Source: Pseudomonas hormoni
GTDB lineage: Bacteria > Pseudomonadota > Gammaproteobacteria > Pseudomonadales > Pseudomonadaceae
Length of the DNA: 64,000 nucleotides
Direction of reading: 5' to 3'
Assembly: GCF_018502625.1 (NCBI RefSeq)
Contig: NZ_CP075566.1
Location: forward strand, 1,865,001 to 1,929,000
The position numbers were made by a program, and so were the translations under genes. Of this stretch, positions 9,426-17,585 are shown piece by piece (the stretch's first letter is position 1; every line of letters starts with the position of its first letter). The notes beneath the pieces were generated by a model that was given only the letters and a program-made list of their open reading frames with translations, searched no databases and had not been told where the DNA came from.

Positions 9426-9481
9426 GCCGCACTCCTGATTTCGTGTTCAATGGCAGCATTTTCAGCGATGTGCAGGAGATA

Positions 9482-9847
9482 TTAAATGAGTGAGCGAGTA
9501 GCAGCCAGATATTGGACGACCTACTCCAGTCCCGTTCGGCATGCGATGAGATCACGTGGTCGACCACTCAGACCACGATTCTTGCTGCTTAGCCAAACCT
9601 TTGCATTTTGCTCGGTTCCTACAAGCGCGAGCAGTGACTGATACAACTCGACGAAAAGCAAGGCCCGGCTCCACGCTTCAGTACCCGGTTGAAGCAGTTC
9701 ATGGCCGTGACGTAGACGCAGCATCGTGGAAACCTGCTCGCCCAAGACAGCTGATAGTTCTGTGTCATCAAGCCCCAGCTCTTCGCCAGCTTGGAAAAAT
9801 GCTTTGCCAAGTACAGCGGTTTCAGAGCTCGATGTGACTGATTTCAT
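9482..9847 (-). pseudogene. Second MbcA/ParS/Xre-type antitoxin gene, interrupted by an amber codon
   Basis: The 108-residue frame from ATG 9847 shows AVLGKAFFQAGEELGL, a helix-turn-helix region (LDDTELSAVLGEQVSTMLRLR), then ALLFVELYQSLLALVG and WLSSKNRGLSGRPRDLI, the DUF2384 core. It stops at TAG 9521-9523 exactly where the family usually continues; the same frame beyond the stop reads VVQYLAATRSLI and ends at TAA 9482. Only the last 12 residues are lost, so some activity could remain. A 65-base inverted repeat lies just upstream and may be its operator. No RES toxin was found next to it. Confidence 0.65.
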
Positions 9848-9861
9848 GCTCCACCATATGG

Positions 9862-9926
9862 TCTGTAACGCAATTTTGTGCTCTGTAACGCTGCTTACGT
9901 TACAGCGCACAAAGCTATGTTACAGA
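9862..9926. repeat. Imperfect inverted repeat, 29-base arms, built on CTGTAAC motifs
   Basis: Arms 9862-9890 and 9898-9926 match at 24 of 29 positions around a 7-base spacer. Each arm holds two copies of CTGTAAC, so the motif occurs four times. It sits 15 bases upstream of the start of the minus-strand DUF2384 antitoxin remnant. The likely role is an autoregulatory operator for a toxin-antitoxin operon; a recombination or plasmid-type site is an alternative. Confidence 0.6.
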
Positions 9927-9991
9927 CCCCAGAAGGCGAGGACGAGGCGGGCAAGCGGAGCGCGTAGACGTGAGGATGAAAGCCCGCAGGG

Positions 9992-10022
9992 CCAGGCCAA
10001 CGGCGAGTATCGCCGGGCCTGG
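9992..10022. repeat. Nested GC-rich hairpin
   Basis: CCAGGCC (9992-9998) pairs with GGCCTGG (10016-10022) and encloses a second stem GGCGA/TCGCC with a GTA loop. The surrounding 9930-10070 is far richer in GC than the flanking island. There is no T run, so it is not a standard terminator. Function unknown. Confidence 0.45.
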
Positions 10023-10130
10023 TTCACGACAGCCGGCCCGGCAGGGCAGGCAAAAGATAGCCGCATATTCGTTCTCAATATCTTGCAGTTCAAGTGCGAA
10101 GGACTGGGCTTGAGCGGTGATGGGCTAGTG

Positions 10131-10817
10131 TTATGGAGCGCCGGTCGACTCTCTCCACAAATCCAAGTCATCATCAAATAGGTCTGGCCCAGCTCCCAGC
10201 TTTTCTGACTCAGCTTTCGCTTCGTCAACAGGAGTTGGCCCGAAGACATTTTCAGGCGTCCAGTCATCCTTGAACAAGAACATATCAGGCGTAAATTCTG
10301 TAATTCCGATCTCGTTGTTGTCCAAAATCTCGCGGGCAAATTTTCTAAATATCCTGCCTCCGTCATAGCCGCGCCCTGCATCGGTATCTTTGACAAGCAG
10401 TAGAGTCCAATCGTCATACATCACGCCGGCAGTAATTTTCTCCCAGACAAGGTGGAACAATTTGTAGTTTTCGCCGGCTAATGCGGAGTCATAAACGACG
10501 ACAAGCATCCCTTTGGAGGCATGCAACAGCTTCACTGGGGAGAGAATGATCAAGATAATCGACTGCTCGATCAAATCGATCACTCTGGTGTCGGGTTGAT
10601 CTTCCCAAAGCACAGCGAATTTCTGAATGCACACAGCCTCAAGTGGCATGCAGTCAGCACTGAACAACTGCTGTGTAGAAAAAATCGTGTACGCCCCTTC
10701 ACCATTATGGTTGTGAGGTTGGTCATGCTCGGTATACAGCAAGCGGGAATAGATCATGAGGGACACCGTTTTGTCGAAGGGACTGTGATGAACGTCACTC
10801 CGAAGGTGGATATGCAT
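10131..10817 (-). CDS. Hypothetical protein, about 228 aa
   Basis: The frame encodes a soluble alpha/beta protein with a hydrophobic central stretch (IIILILSPVKLLHASKGMLVVV) that looks like buried strands rather than a membrane span, and an acidic C-terminus (PDLFDDDLDLW). The ATG at 10817 is used; a TTG two codons earlier and an ATG at 10757 are alternatives, and none has a clear ribosome site. No family was recognised. The opposite-strand frames here lack coding character. Confidence 0.55.
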   Translation of the reverse strand: MHIHLRSDVHHSPFDKTVSLMIYSRLLYTEHDQPHNHNGEGAYTIFSTQQLFSADCMPLEAVCIQKFAVLWEDQPDTRVIDLIEQSIILIILSPVKLLHASKGMLVVVYDSALAGENYKLFHLVWEKITAGVMYDDWTLLLVKDTDAGRGYDGGRIFRKFAREILDNNEIGITEFTPDMFLFKDDWTPENVFGPTPVDEAKAESEKLGAGPDLFDDDLDLWRESTGAP

Positions 10818-11051
10818 CGACAAACAGCATGGCCGCTCGACCGGAGTTTAGGCGTCTGGCTTTTTATGAGCCGGGCAAGCGTAAAGCACCGTCATCAGAT
10901 CGCTGTTGTGGCCCAGCATGGACGCTACCGAACCCGCCACCATAGGGAAGAGCTGAGTGGGTGCTGCTGGTTTAGGGGTGAAAGACTGGCGTATATCAAC
11001 ATGAAACTGATGAGATACCGGCTCATCACCGTTGAGTAGGGGAGGGTAGTG

Positions 11052-11348
11052 CTACACGCTGATCGGAGTATTTGTGTGAATGTGGTGTCGGCGCCATGCA
11101 TCAATGGTCGCAATTATCAGTAGGTCGCGCTCAGTGGATTTGGTGTAGATCTGTTCGCTGTCTACCAAGGCCTGGGCATATCCCTCCGCCCGGGCCGAAG
11201 CTTTGTCAAACTCCGGAAGGGACTCTGACGATCCGATGTAATTGATGAGTCGCTCCCACGCTCTGCGCTGCCGATTGCCTTGAGTCGTTTGAGAAAACGC
11301 TATGGCGCAACTCAGGGACTTGGCAAAGTCAGTTGTCGATCGGTTCAA
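11052..11348 (-). CDS. Small hypothetical protein, 98 aa or slightly longer
   Basis: A helical protein with RAWERLINYIGSSESLPEF, RAEGYAQALVDSEQIY and IIATIDAWRRHH segments. The only near-canonical start is TTG at 11348 without a ribosome site. The frame stays open and protein-like for another 14 codons upstream (FHLYALSEKAIL), so the gene may be truncated at its 5' end or start at a rare codon. Function unknown. Confidence 0.45.
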   Translation of the reverse strand: MNRSTTDFAKSLSCAIAFSQTTQGNRQRRAWERLINYIGSSESLPEFDKASARAEGYAQALVDSEQIYTKSTERDLLIIATIDAWRRHHIHTNTPISV

Positions 11349-11680
11349 AATTGCTTTCTCGCTGAGGGCATACAGATGAAAAACGGATCGTTATAAAAAA
11401 ACTTGAGGGCGGTCTTAAATTTTTTCAATAGCGGTAGGTGCGTGACGTCAACGAAGCAGGCTGCACGAACAATGTCAGTGCCAGTGAGCGACAAAACTGG
11501 CTGCCGCTTTCAGCTAGCGTATCAAAGTGATTTCGCGATACGCCGTACCAGCCCGCACGAACCTAAGCCACTTTCTCGCCGCCTGGTTCAGAGGCCTAAA
11601 ATTCTAGCGTCCACAAATATTTCACCCTGTCGCTAAAGTTTTCCTGCACCGCGTCCGTTGTTATTTTTAAGAACAACGCA
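11349..11680. other. Intergenic stretch, nothing recognised
   Basis: About 330 bases between divergently oriented small genes, presumably holding their promoters. No repeat, hairpin or credible gene was seen. Confidence 0.3.
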
Positions 11681-12298
11681 TTGGTGAAATTTGTGAGCAA
11701 AACTGAAGTACAACCAGCAACGTTTTTTGCGGAGCGCGAATTTATTTGCTGGCGTGGGCGGGAACATGACGAGCTGTATTCGTGCAAGGTATCCAGAGGG
11801 GGGGATCACTATGTCAGTCTAAATTTAGACATCATGCCGTTTAGGTTTGCTAGCACCGTCGCTCAAGAAATCGCCCGCTGCCTCTACGATGCGGTGCTCG
11901 TTACCATTGGGAATTTGGCAGGATTTGTACCAACGCCTACCGCATGCGACAGCAAGCTTGAGAGGACATTTCGAAAAAGGGTGTCGGGCGAATGGAGCTA
12001 CAGTGCTGATGGCCGATTCGACGGCCATGAGACAGAAGATCAAGTCTATGTTGTTGAGCTTGCGGTGGATGAGAGCGACATAACTGAGAGGGTGGGGGTC
12101 TATACCATTGAAGGCGGTGGGATAGAGCTTGTGTTCGACTTTATGGGTTATTCATTCAGCATGCTCGACGCTGTGTGGCTTGCTAACGCATTGATGAAGG
12201 CCATCGGGCGTGAACAGCTGGATACCTTGGAGACAACGAGCATGAGTTGCAGGCCTATGGCAGGCTTCTATCCAGCTGAATTCCGAATGGAGCTATAG
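11681..12298 (+). CDS. Hypothetical protein, about 200 aa
   Basis: The product is a soluble acidic protein with FFAEREFICWRGREHDE near the N-terminus and a C-terminal half rich in strands (VYVVELAVDESD, YTIEGGGIELVFDFMGYSFSML). Start is uncertain: TTG 11681, GTG 11684 and GTG 11693 all lie in frame without a good ribosome site. No family was recognised. A GC-poor stem followed by six T residues (about 12300-12330) may end transcription. Confidence 0.55.
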   Translation: MVKFVSKTEVQPATFFAEREFICWRGREHDELYSCKVSRGGDHYVSLNLDIMPFRFASTVAQEIARCLYDAVLVTIGNLAGFVPTPTACDSKLERTFRKRVSGEWSYSADGRFDGHETEDQVYVVELAVDESDITERVGVYTIEGGGIELVFDFMGYSFSMLDAVWLANALMKAIGREQLDTLETTSMSCRPMAGFYPAEFRMEL

Positions 12299-12393
12299 GC
12301 CACTCTGAGCTATCAGCTGGGCTTTTTTGTGAAGTCATGTTTTCGAAGAGGCTTTGTCGGCACGTGCACTGCGGGCGAAACCTTAAGTCCGGA

Positions 12394-12690
12394 TCAGATG
12401 CGGCGGAGCAGTTCCTCGAGCTGGCGATGCTCCGCATGGGTCAGTAGCTCGATAGGATCGGATGCATCTCTTGAGCTGAATTCGTACTCTCGGCCGTCGG
12501 GGCTGTAACAGCAATCGCAGTAATCGAGCGTACCGCAATCATTGAACAGCGTGATTACTCATCCATCTACATCGACCGTCATCAATCCGCAGTAGATTTC
12601 GTTCCAGCTGGCTGAGGTGATTCGTCGCATTGCACGCGAGGCCATGGATGCTTCGCGGAGGATTTGGCAGACTTCTCGAGCTGTGAGCAT
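12394..12690 (-). pseudogene. DUF7693-like small protein gene with an internal stop
   Basis: From ATG 12690 the frame reads MLTAREVCQILREASMASR, then WNEIYCGLMTVDVDG, and reaches TGA at 12559-12561. The same frame continues VITLFNDCGTLDYCDCCYSP and HRQLEELLRRI to a stop at 12394. The layout follows a small Pseudomonas family I recall as DUF7693, in which a Trp is expected where the TGA stands (VDGW...FND..LDYC). A single TGG-to-TGA change would explain it. It lies 18 bases downstream of the small paralogue gene on the same strand, so the two may form an operon. Confidence 0.6.
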
Positions 12691-12708
12691 TTGTACTACC
12701 TGATGGGT

Positions 12709-12921
12709 CTAGTCGCGTTGCACGAGGTGCTTTAACGCATGACGACCTGCGATCACTCGCTCGCGGATTTCTTCGGGTTCGATAGACATCCGCCCTTCGG
12801 GAGTGACATGGAGTGTTCTGAGCCCGTTTACAGCAATTATGAATGCTCGCTCGCGCAGTTGCTCCGACTCAGACCGCTTGTCTCGCCATAAGAATCCAAT
12901 GCACCGCCACAACCATTTCAT
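12709..12921 (-). CDS. Small paralogous protein, 70 aa (copy 2)
   Basis: Begins MKWLWRCIGFLWRDKRS and ends EIRERVIAGRHALKHLV. It is the full-length paralogue of the product of 9219-9425, about half the residues identical. The ATG at 12921 aligns with the start of copy 1; in-frame ATGs at 12930 and 12954 would add 3 or 11 residues. An AAAAGG lies very close to the chosen start. Function unknown; the C-terminal half is a charged helix pair that could bind a partner or nucleic acid. Confidence 0.65.
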   Translation of the reverse strand: MKWLWRCIGFLWRDKRSESEQLRERAFIIAVNGLRTLHVTPEGRMSIEPEEIRERVIAGRHALKHLVQRD

Positions 12922-13380
12922 GCCTTTTCTCATTGCTTCGATAGAGAGAAGCATCTTCGGTGACCAGCTGAAAAATGTCGTCAGCTTTTTGGTGGTGTTC
13001 GCAATTTTTCGGTGATGGCTGTTGGAAATGCTGCCGTCGGAACATCAAGAGTGAGCGACCAACCTTCAGATGAGCTTATTCGAACTGATGTCGTTTGGAT
13101 TTGAAGCCCTTTGTAGAGACTTAAACGCAGCCCGCTTCGCGGAAGAAGCGACTCCATTGCACTCAGCGGTCGCGAGCGATTGCAGCTTCAGGCCGTGCGG
13201 TATCCCAAAAGGGATATCAGCTCAGTCCTGATGTCTCCCACAAGCCCTGGTAGTGGCCTAGCGCTCTCGAATCGGTAGAGCTATGTGCGGGCGACCTCCA
13301 AATAGGCTGAAGTCCATTTAATGAAAAACTACCCGTGACGGGCCGGCGTCTACCGCTCTGCACTCAACGTAAACCCCGTG
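12922..13380. other. Intergenic stretch, nothing recognised
   Basis: About 460 bases upstream of the tandem repeats. Only short overlapping frames; no hairpin with T run, no obvious gene fragment. Confidence 0.3.
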
Positions 13381-13384
13381 CGAA

Positions 13385-13805
13385 AAGAAGTCGTTACTTC
13401 CGCAACGCGGGTTGTTTTCATTTCCTACACATCGAGATCGGCTCAGACCTCATGCTTCCTGGATGCTTTGGTCGAGCGGCGACCCAACGCCAAATATCCG
13501 CGACAGCTGACGCCCGTTGACGTGCCCCGGCGAAACCACCGTGCAATAGCAAGTCGTAACTTCCGCAACGCGGGCTGTCTTTTCATCCCCCACGCATCGA
13601 AATCGGCCCAGACTTCATGCCTCCTGGATGCTTTGGTAGAGCGGCGATTGAACGGAAAATGAGCTGCGACAGCTGACGCCCGTTGATGTGCATCCGGCGG
13701 AACCACCGTGCAAGAGCAAGTCGTTTACTTCCGCAACGCGGGCTGTCTTTCATTCCCTACACATCGAAATCGCTGCAGATCTAGTGCTTCCTACGTGTTG
13801 ATAGG
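13385..13805. repeat. Tandem repeat, unit about 165 bp, two and a half copies
   Basis: The segment beginning AAGTCGTTACTTCCGCAACG recurs with TCG anchor positions at 13391, 13554 and 13721, giving periods of 163 and 167 bases. Copies keep the order CTTCCGCAACGCGGG, ACATCGAAATCGG, CTGGATGCTTTGGT, CGACAGCTGACGCCCGTTGA and AACCACCGTGCAA; copy 3 stops after about 85 bases. A minus-strand frame (13706-13443) crosses the copies without a stop, but its repeated peptide is probably incidental. The repeats lie just left of the recombinase locus. Confidence 0.8.
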
Positions 13806-14545
13806 TGGGGGCTATGGGCCATTCACGCGCTGGTTTAGTCCCACGAGATCACCCTGGGTAAACAGAGCGTCGTCGGTTTTGGCGGGCCTCGTGCGGAAGA
13901 TGTTGGTGTGTCGCCTGGTCGCAATTTGGTAATCGAGGTACGGAAAAAATAGGCCTTGAAGTTTTTTGGTGGCTCAAGGCACACCTTCGGTTCAAGGAAA
14001 TTTTGTCATCCGACAAATGGTTCTGGAGATTTTACGAGGGCTGCTCGGAACATCCGGCGTTTGTACAGATATCGAAGTTAGGAAGAATGCATTTTCAAAT
14101 GGGTCTGCGGATTACGGGCATTGACGGTCGTAATGTTTATCAGAATGTCATTGTTTCTTTTAAAGGGCTAAGTGGTTCATTGTTAAGTGGAAATTAGTCA
14201 ATGTGTAAGATAATAATTTGCTCGGTTGTTTGTAAATCAGTCACTTGCGCGTTAATTTGTAATGCGAACAATTGAATTGTCTTGAAAAATTCACGAAAGT
14301 TAATTCCCTTAAAGGCGTGTTGGGCCGGAGTACTGGAAAACAATATTTTATTATATGTCTGGTTGTTTTTATTTGTGTGTGATTTGTCAATTAATAAGTA
14401 TGTATGTCGATCGGCTTTTATCGTTTGTCAATATGTCGCTAATTATTATTGGGCGCGAAAATAGTGTCGTGGAAAAACACAAAAAACTTACTGGAAAAAG
14501 TTTAGTAATGGGACTAGCGTCGTAATCGAGTGACTGACTAATGAG
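13806..14545. other. AT-rich stretch before the recombinase locus
   Basis: About 740 bases, sharply AT-rich from 14170 onward. A TTG-initiated frame at 14003-14197 has no ribosome site and is not credible as a gene. This could contain the left end or the promoter region of the recombinase module; no repeat matching the right junction at 22.2 kb was found by eye. Confidence 0.35.
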
Positions 14546-14551
14546 GTGACG

Positions 14552-15022
14552 ATGATGCTCGAGGAAACGCCAAGCGAAATTGAGCCCGCACTCACGAAAG
14601 GCGAACTGAACGCGGTGATTGCTAACGTCCTCAGAAGGGGAGACGCCATGGAGTTAGCCTTGCTCGAATTGTCCTTGGTCGGCGTAAGGATGCATGAACT
14701 CCTCACCACCCGACTCAAGGATTTCCGAGAACCGAGCGGTTTTGGCGTATTGATCCAAGGTCAAAAACGTAGGGAGGGCAACAATCTTTGTACTCTTATT
14801 TGCCCTCCTTCGAATGCGCTGAGGGCGTGGGTTCTCGCTGGTGGCATCAGGGACGGTGATTTGTTATTTCCTGATCCACACTATAAAATCAAGCCGCTCT
14901 CTGTTTTCGCGTTCAAAAAAATAGTTTCCGGCTGGTTTCGTGGCATTGATCTCGGAAGTGGCGAACATAACTTTCGCAGCTTGCGGCGCTCGCTGATTAG
15001 TAAACCCCGTAAAGATGGTTGA
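14552..15022 (+). CDS. Truncated tyrosine recombinase catalytic domain, about 156 aa
   Basis: GAGGTG precedes the ATG. The protein lacks the usual N-terminal core-binding domain and starts directly in the catalytic domain: LSLVGVRMHELLTTRLKDF corresponds to the G(L/V)R..EL active-site Arg block, and HNFRSLRRSLIS to the H-x-x-R block. The frame ends right after this, before the GH and Tyr motifs, so it cannot be an active recombinase alone. It may be a degenerate remnant or an accessory DNA-binding protein. The stop overlaps the region leading into the next small gene. Confidence 0.6.
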   Translation: MMLEETPSEIEPALTKGELNAVIANVLRRGDAMELALLELSLVGVRMHELLTTRLKDFREPSGFGVLIQGQKRREGNNLCTLICPPSNALRAWVLAGGIRDGDLLFPDPHYKIKPLSVFAFKKIVSGWFRGIDLGSGEHNFRSLRRSLISKPRKDG

Positions 15023-15081
15023 ATTTTTTTCGGTTATTTTGCCGGATTATTCAGGCGATGGAATGTATGCGGAGGTGGCAT

Positions 15082-15297
15082 ATGGCGAGTAAAAAATCCC
15101 GTAAGGTTAGGTCGGCTCTTAGTGGGCAGCAAGTCGGTTTTTCGAGTGCTCACAAATATCCAAGTGCGGATGAAATCGAAGCGTTTGTCCTCGAGTTCGC
15201 CAGCAAGAAAAATCATAAGCCTGCCACAATAAATGCGCTCAGAAGTAGATTGCGGTTGTATTGTGAGTTTATCAAAGAACATCATCGGCATTTGTGA
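15082..15297 (+). CDS. Small protein resembling a recombinase core-binding domain, 71 aa
   Basis: ATG with GGAGGTGGC at ideal distance. The basic N-terminus (MASKKSRKVRSAL) is followed by YPSADEIEAFVLEFASKKNHKPATINALRSRLRLYCEFI, the helix pattern of the SAM-like N-terminal domain of tyrosine recombinases (phage_int_SAM type). It may be the detached N-terminal half of the broken recombinase just upstream, although it follows rather than precedes it, or a small accessory protein. Confidence 0.5.
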   Translation: MASKKSRKVRSALSGQQVGFSSAHKYPSADEIEAFVLEFASKKNHKPATINALRSRLRLYCEFIKEHHRHL

Positions 15298-15451
15298 TGG
15301 TTAGTGGAAAGTGTGCTGCTAGTTAATTTTAAGTGATTGAGTACTTGCAACGATATAAACGCAGAAGAAGAAAATTGACAACGGTCTTACTAGCGTTTCC
15401 CATCACTTACTTTCCAAGTCTATTGTGAGACTTGGATAAGAGGACGCTTTT

Positions 15452-17146
15452 GTGCTGAATCACCACTTGGCGCCACCAAATACCATCACTTTTACTTGGC
15501 CAGACCGTGACTGCTGCACTGGCTTTAGATCAACAAGTCTTCAATATCCTGAAGGAATGGATACTAATTGGCTTGATGCATTTATTGACTCTTTTAAAAG
15601 ACTAGCGGGGAGAGGAAGCGAATCAAGTATTCTTGTATATCGTAAAGCTATGAATAGTATTTTCAATTTCATAGTGGAGTGTGGAATTGCACAGTTTCCG
15701 CCTGGTAATTGGGATAGCCATCTGCATGGCCACTTTGAATCCTGTCTATCAACTACACAAAGTCCGAAAGAACGAATGGTCGTATGGTCATATTCAAGGC
15801 AGATCTACCTTGAACTGGTGAGACAAGGCTGGATACCTAAATCTGCACATGTACCTAATAATAAAATCAGAGGTGGTTGTTTTGAGGAGCCTACCGCACC
15901 TCTTGGCGCAAACCTAGAGCGTATGGCAGTACCGCACACGCTTGACTTAGTGCATCCGAAGCACATGTTAATAGCCAGGGGGTTAGAGCTTGAGGATGAT
16001 GAATACCTTTTGAAAATTAAGGGTAAATTTCAGCGTGCAACGGATGCTGTAATGGAGGGCTGTACCGAATACTGGGAAGATATGAAAAAATGCCATGAAA
16101 TAGGGAGGAAATTACGTGAAACAATTCCTGAGGCGGAAATAATTCGAGTATTAAATTCCGGAGACTATTTCAAAAACGGAGTTCATTTGGCTGAGCCTGA
16201 TGCTCCAAATGGTTTGGCTTGGACACTAGCCATTGTTCATTGGTACTTGACTACCGGCCCTGGATTTATTGCATTAAATATTACGGAACTATCCAAAGCT
16301 CCATTTTTTAGCGAGATAATGTGCAGTGACTACAACAACAATCGCTTCTCTAAGCGCTTGCAAGATGTTGCGGGCCACATGCCAGCGGGCACATCATCTT
16401 CGGAATATCTCACAAGATTGCTTGGGTTGTTATCTATGCGGGACTGCGCAGTGGCCTCCTCGATCTTGATTATGGAAAATCCTTCTTTTACCAGTATGTC
16501 ACTGACAAACTGCGACCTTTATACCCAATCAGGACGTTACTATTTAAGGGCGAGAGATGTCAACTGCTTCTCGGTTTTTAGTGTATCTAAGCCAAGAGCT
16601 TCTAGAAGAAATATGTCAGCCCTCTCGTCCCTCAGTGAGATGATTATAACCGACGTCATAAAACTCACGGTTATAATTCGTGCACGTCTCAAAGCGGAAG
16701 GGAAGAAGAACTGGCGCAAGCTATTTTTATTCGCATCCAGAGAAAAGCTTGGTTCGTCACGAGGCATGGGGAACGCAATGTGCGGTACAAAACGTTATCG
16801 CGGATCGACTGTATTTACTGCGATAGAAGATCATCTAAGTCGCGTAAATATTGAGGTTAGCGGTTTTACCCTGAGCGCATTGAGAACAGCTCAGGGGTTG
16901 ATATGTTTTTTAGAATGCGGAAGTTTAAATAAAGTAGCAAGTCTCCTTGGTAATACGGTGCGTACTGTCAGAAAATATTATATTCCTTCATGGCTCATTG
17001 TGCACTGGGCTAGCCGTATTATTCGCTTGATGCAACAGAAGCTCATAGTCATTGCCACTGACAGCTTTCCATGGCAGTTGGAAGCAACGGATTTCGAACC
17101 GAGCAACAGTTGCGCATATTTATCGCGAAAATGCTGCTTTCAATGA
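15452..17146 (+). CDS. Large tyrosine-recombinase-like protein 1 (564 aa), first gene of recombinase operon
   Basis: GTG start with GAGGACG eight bases upstream. An N-terminal SAM-like region (SSILVYRKAMNSIFNFI) is followed by a long middle part and a C-terminal catalytic-like domain: LSALRTAQG near residue 475 occupies the H-x-x-R position, and LLGNTVRTVRKYYIP near 498 matches the GH-x(6-8)-Y block with Asn for His and Tyr 509/510 as nucleophile. The first catalytic Arg block appears as IMENPSFTSMSL, without the Arg. It therefore looks non-canonical and may need its partners. The gene overlaps the next one by an ATGA. It is comparable to one of the three integrases of GInt islands. Confidence 0.7.
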   Translation: MLNHHLAPPNTITFTWPDRDCCTGFRSTSLQYPEGMDTNWLDAFIDSFKRLAGRGSESSILVYRKAMNSIFNFIVECGIAQFPPGNWDSHLHGHFESCLSTTQSPKERMVVWSYSRQIYLELVRQGWIPKSAHVPNNKIRGGCFEEPTAPLGANLERMAVPHTLDLVHPKHMLIARGLELEDDEYLLKIKGKFQRATDAVMEGCTEYWEDMKKCHEIGRKLRETIPEAEIIRVLNSGDYFKNGVHLAEPDAPNGLAWTLAIVHWYLTTGPGFIALNITELSKAPFFSEIMCSDYNNNRFSKRLQDVAGHMPAGTSSSEYLTRLLGLLSMRDCAVASSILIMENPSFTSMSLTNCDLYTQSGRYYLRARDVNCFSVFSVSKPRASRRNMSALSSLSEMIITDVIKLTVIIRARLKAEGKKNWRKLFLFASREKLGSSRGMGNAMCGTKRYRGSTVFTAIEDHLSRVNIEVSGFTLSALRTAQGLICFLECGSLNKVASLLGNTVRTVRKYYIPSWLIVHWASRIIRLMQQKLIVIATDSFPWQLEATDFEPSNSCAYLSRKCCFQ

Positions 17147-17559
17147 AATATGGGGATGCATTCAGCCAGTTGATCCAAATCAAATTGGCACGATATATAA
17201 ACTCCAACAATGACTGTTTTCAATCATTTTTTGAGGCCGATATTGCAATTAAGTTGGATGTAGAGAGTATAGCCGCCATACATGCATATGCTCTTGTATT
17301 CGACAATTCGATGCAGCAAGCCACTAGCAATTTAGCGACAGCGGGTCACGAATTGATAATTTCCAACAGATCCATATGCGATTTGTCAAGACTGATACAT
17401 GGAGCGGTCGATATAATCGATAAGGACTTGTCGAGTGCAGAATCGGCTGTATTGGAAAAAATTTCCGGGGACAGCGTGTCGCGGTTTCAACACGTGCATT
17501 CAGAAGCCACGCAAAAAATTGATTTTTATGTAGAACGGTTTAAAAACTGTAAACAATAA
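17143..17559 (+). CDS. Small helical protein between recombinases, 138 aa
   Basis: ATG at 17143 overlaps the stop of the preceding recombinase (ATGA); upstream in-frame ATGs at 17071 and 17131 would give longer forms overlapping it further. The protein is almost entirely helical with IAAIHAYALVFDNSMQQATSNLA and a C-terminal heptad-like stretch ending KIDFYVERFKN. No family was recognised. Its position inside the operon suggests a dedicated recombination partner, like the small GinD or TnpC proteins of other multi-recombinase elements. Confidence 0.6.
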   Translation: MKYGDAFSQLIQIKLARYINSNNDCFQSFFEADIAIKLDVESIAAIHAYALVFDNSMQQATSNLATAGHELIISNRSICDLSRLIHGAVDIIDKDLSSAESAVLEKISGDSVSRFQHVHSEATQKIDFYVERFKNCKQ

Positions 17560-17585
17560 TTTGGAGTGATGAAAGGGATATCTTA

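Noticed and set aside
10521..11039. Plus-strand 172-codon frame opposite the 228-residue hypothetical gene
   Set aside because: His/Arg-rich shadow; the minus-strand frame has more normal amino acid composition.
13443..13706. 87-codon minus-strand frame across the tandem repeats
   Set aside because: The peptide simply repeats with the DNA unit and has no ribosome site; better described as a DNA repeat.
13385..13805. Possible CRISPR array
   Set aside because: The repeated unit is about 165 bases with similarity throughout and only two and a half copies; there are no short repeats with unique spacers and no cas genes.
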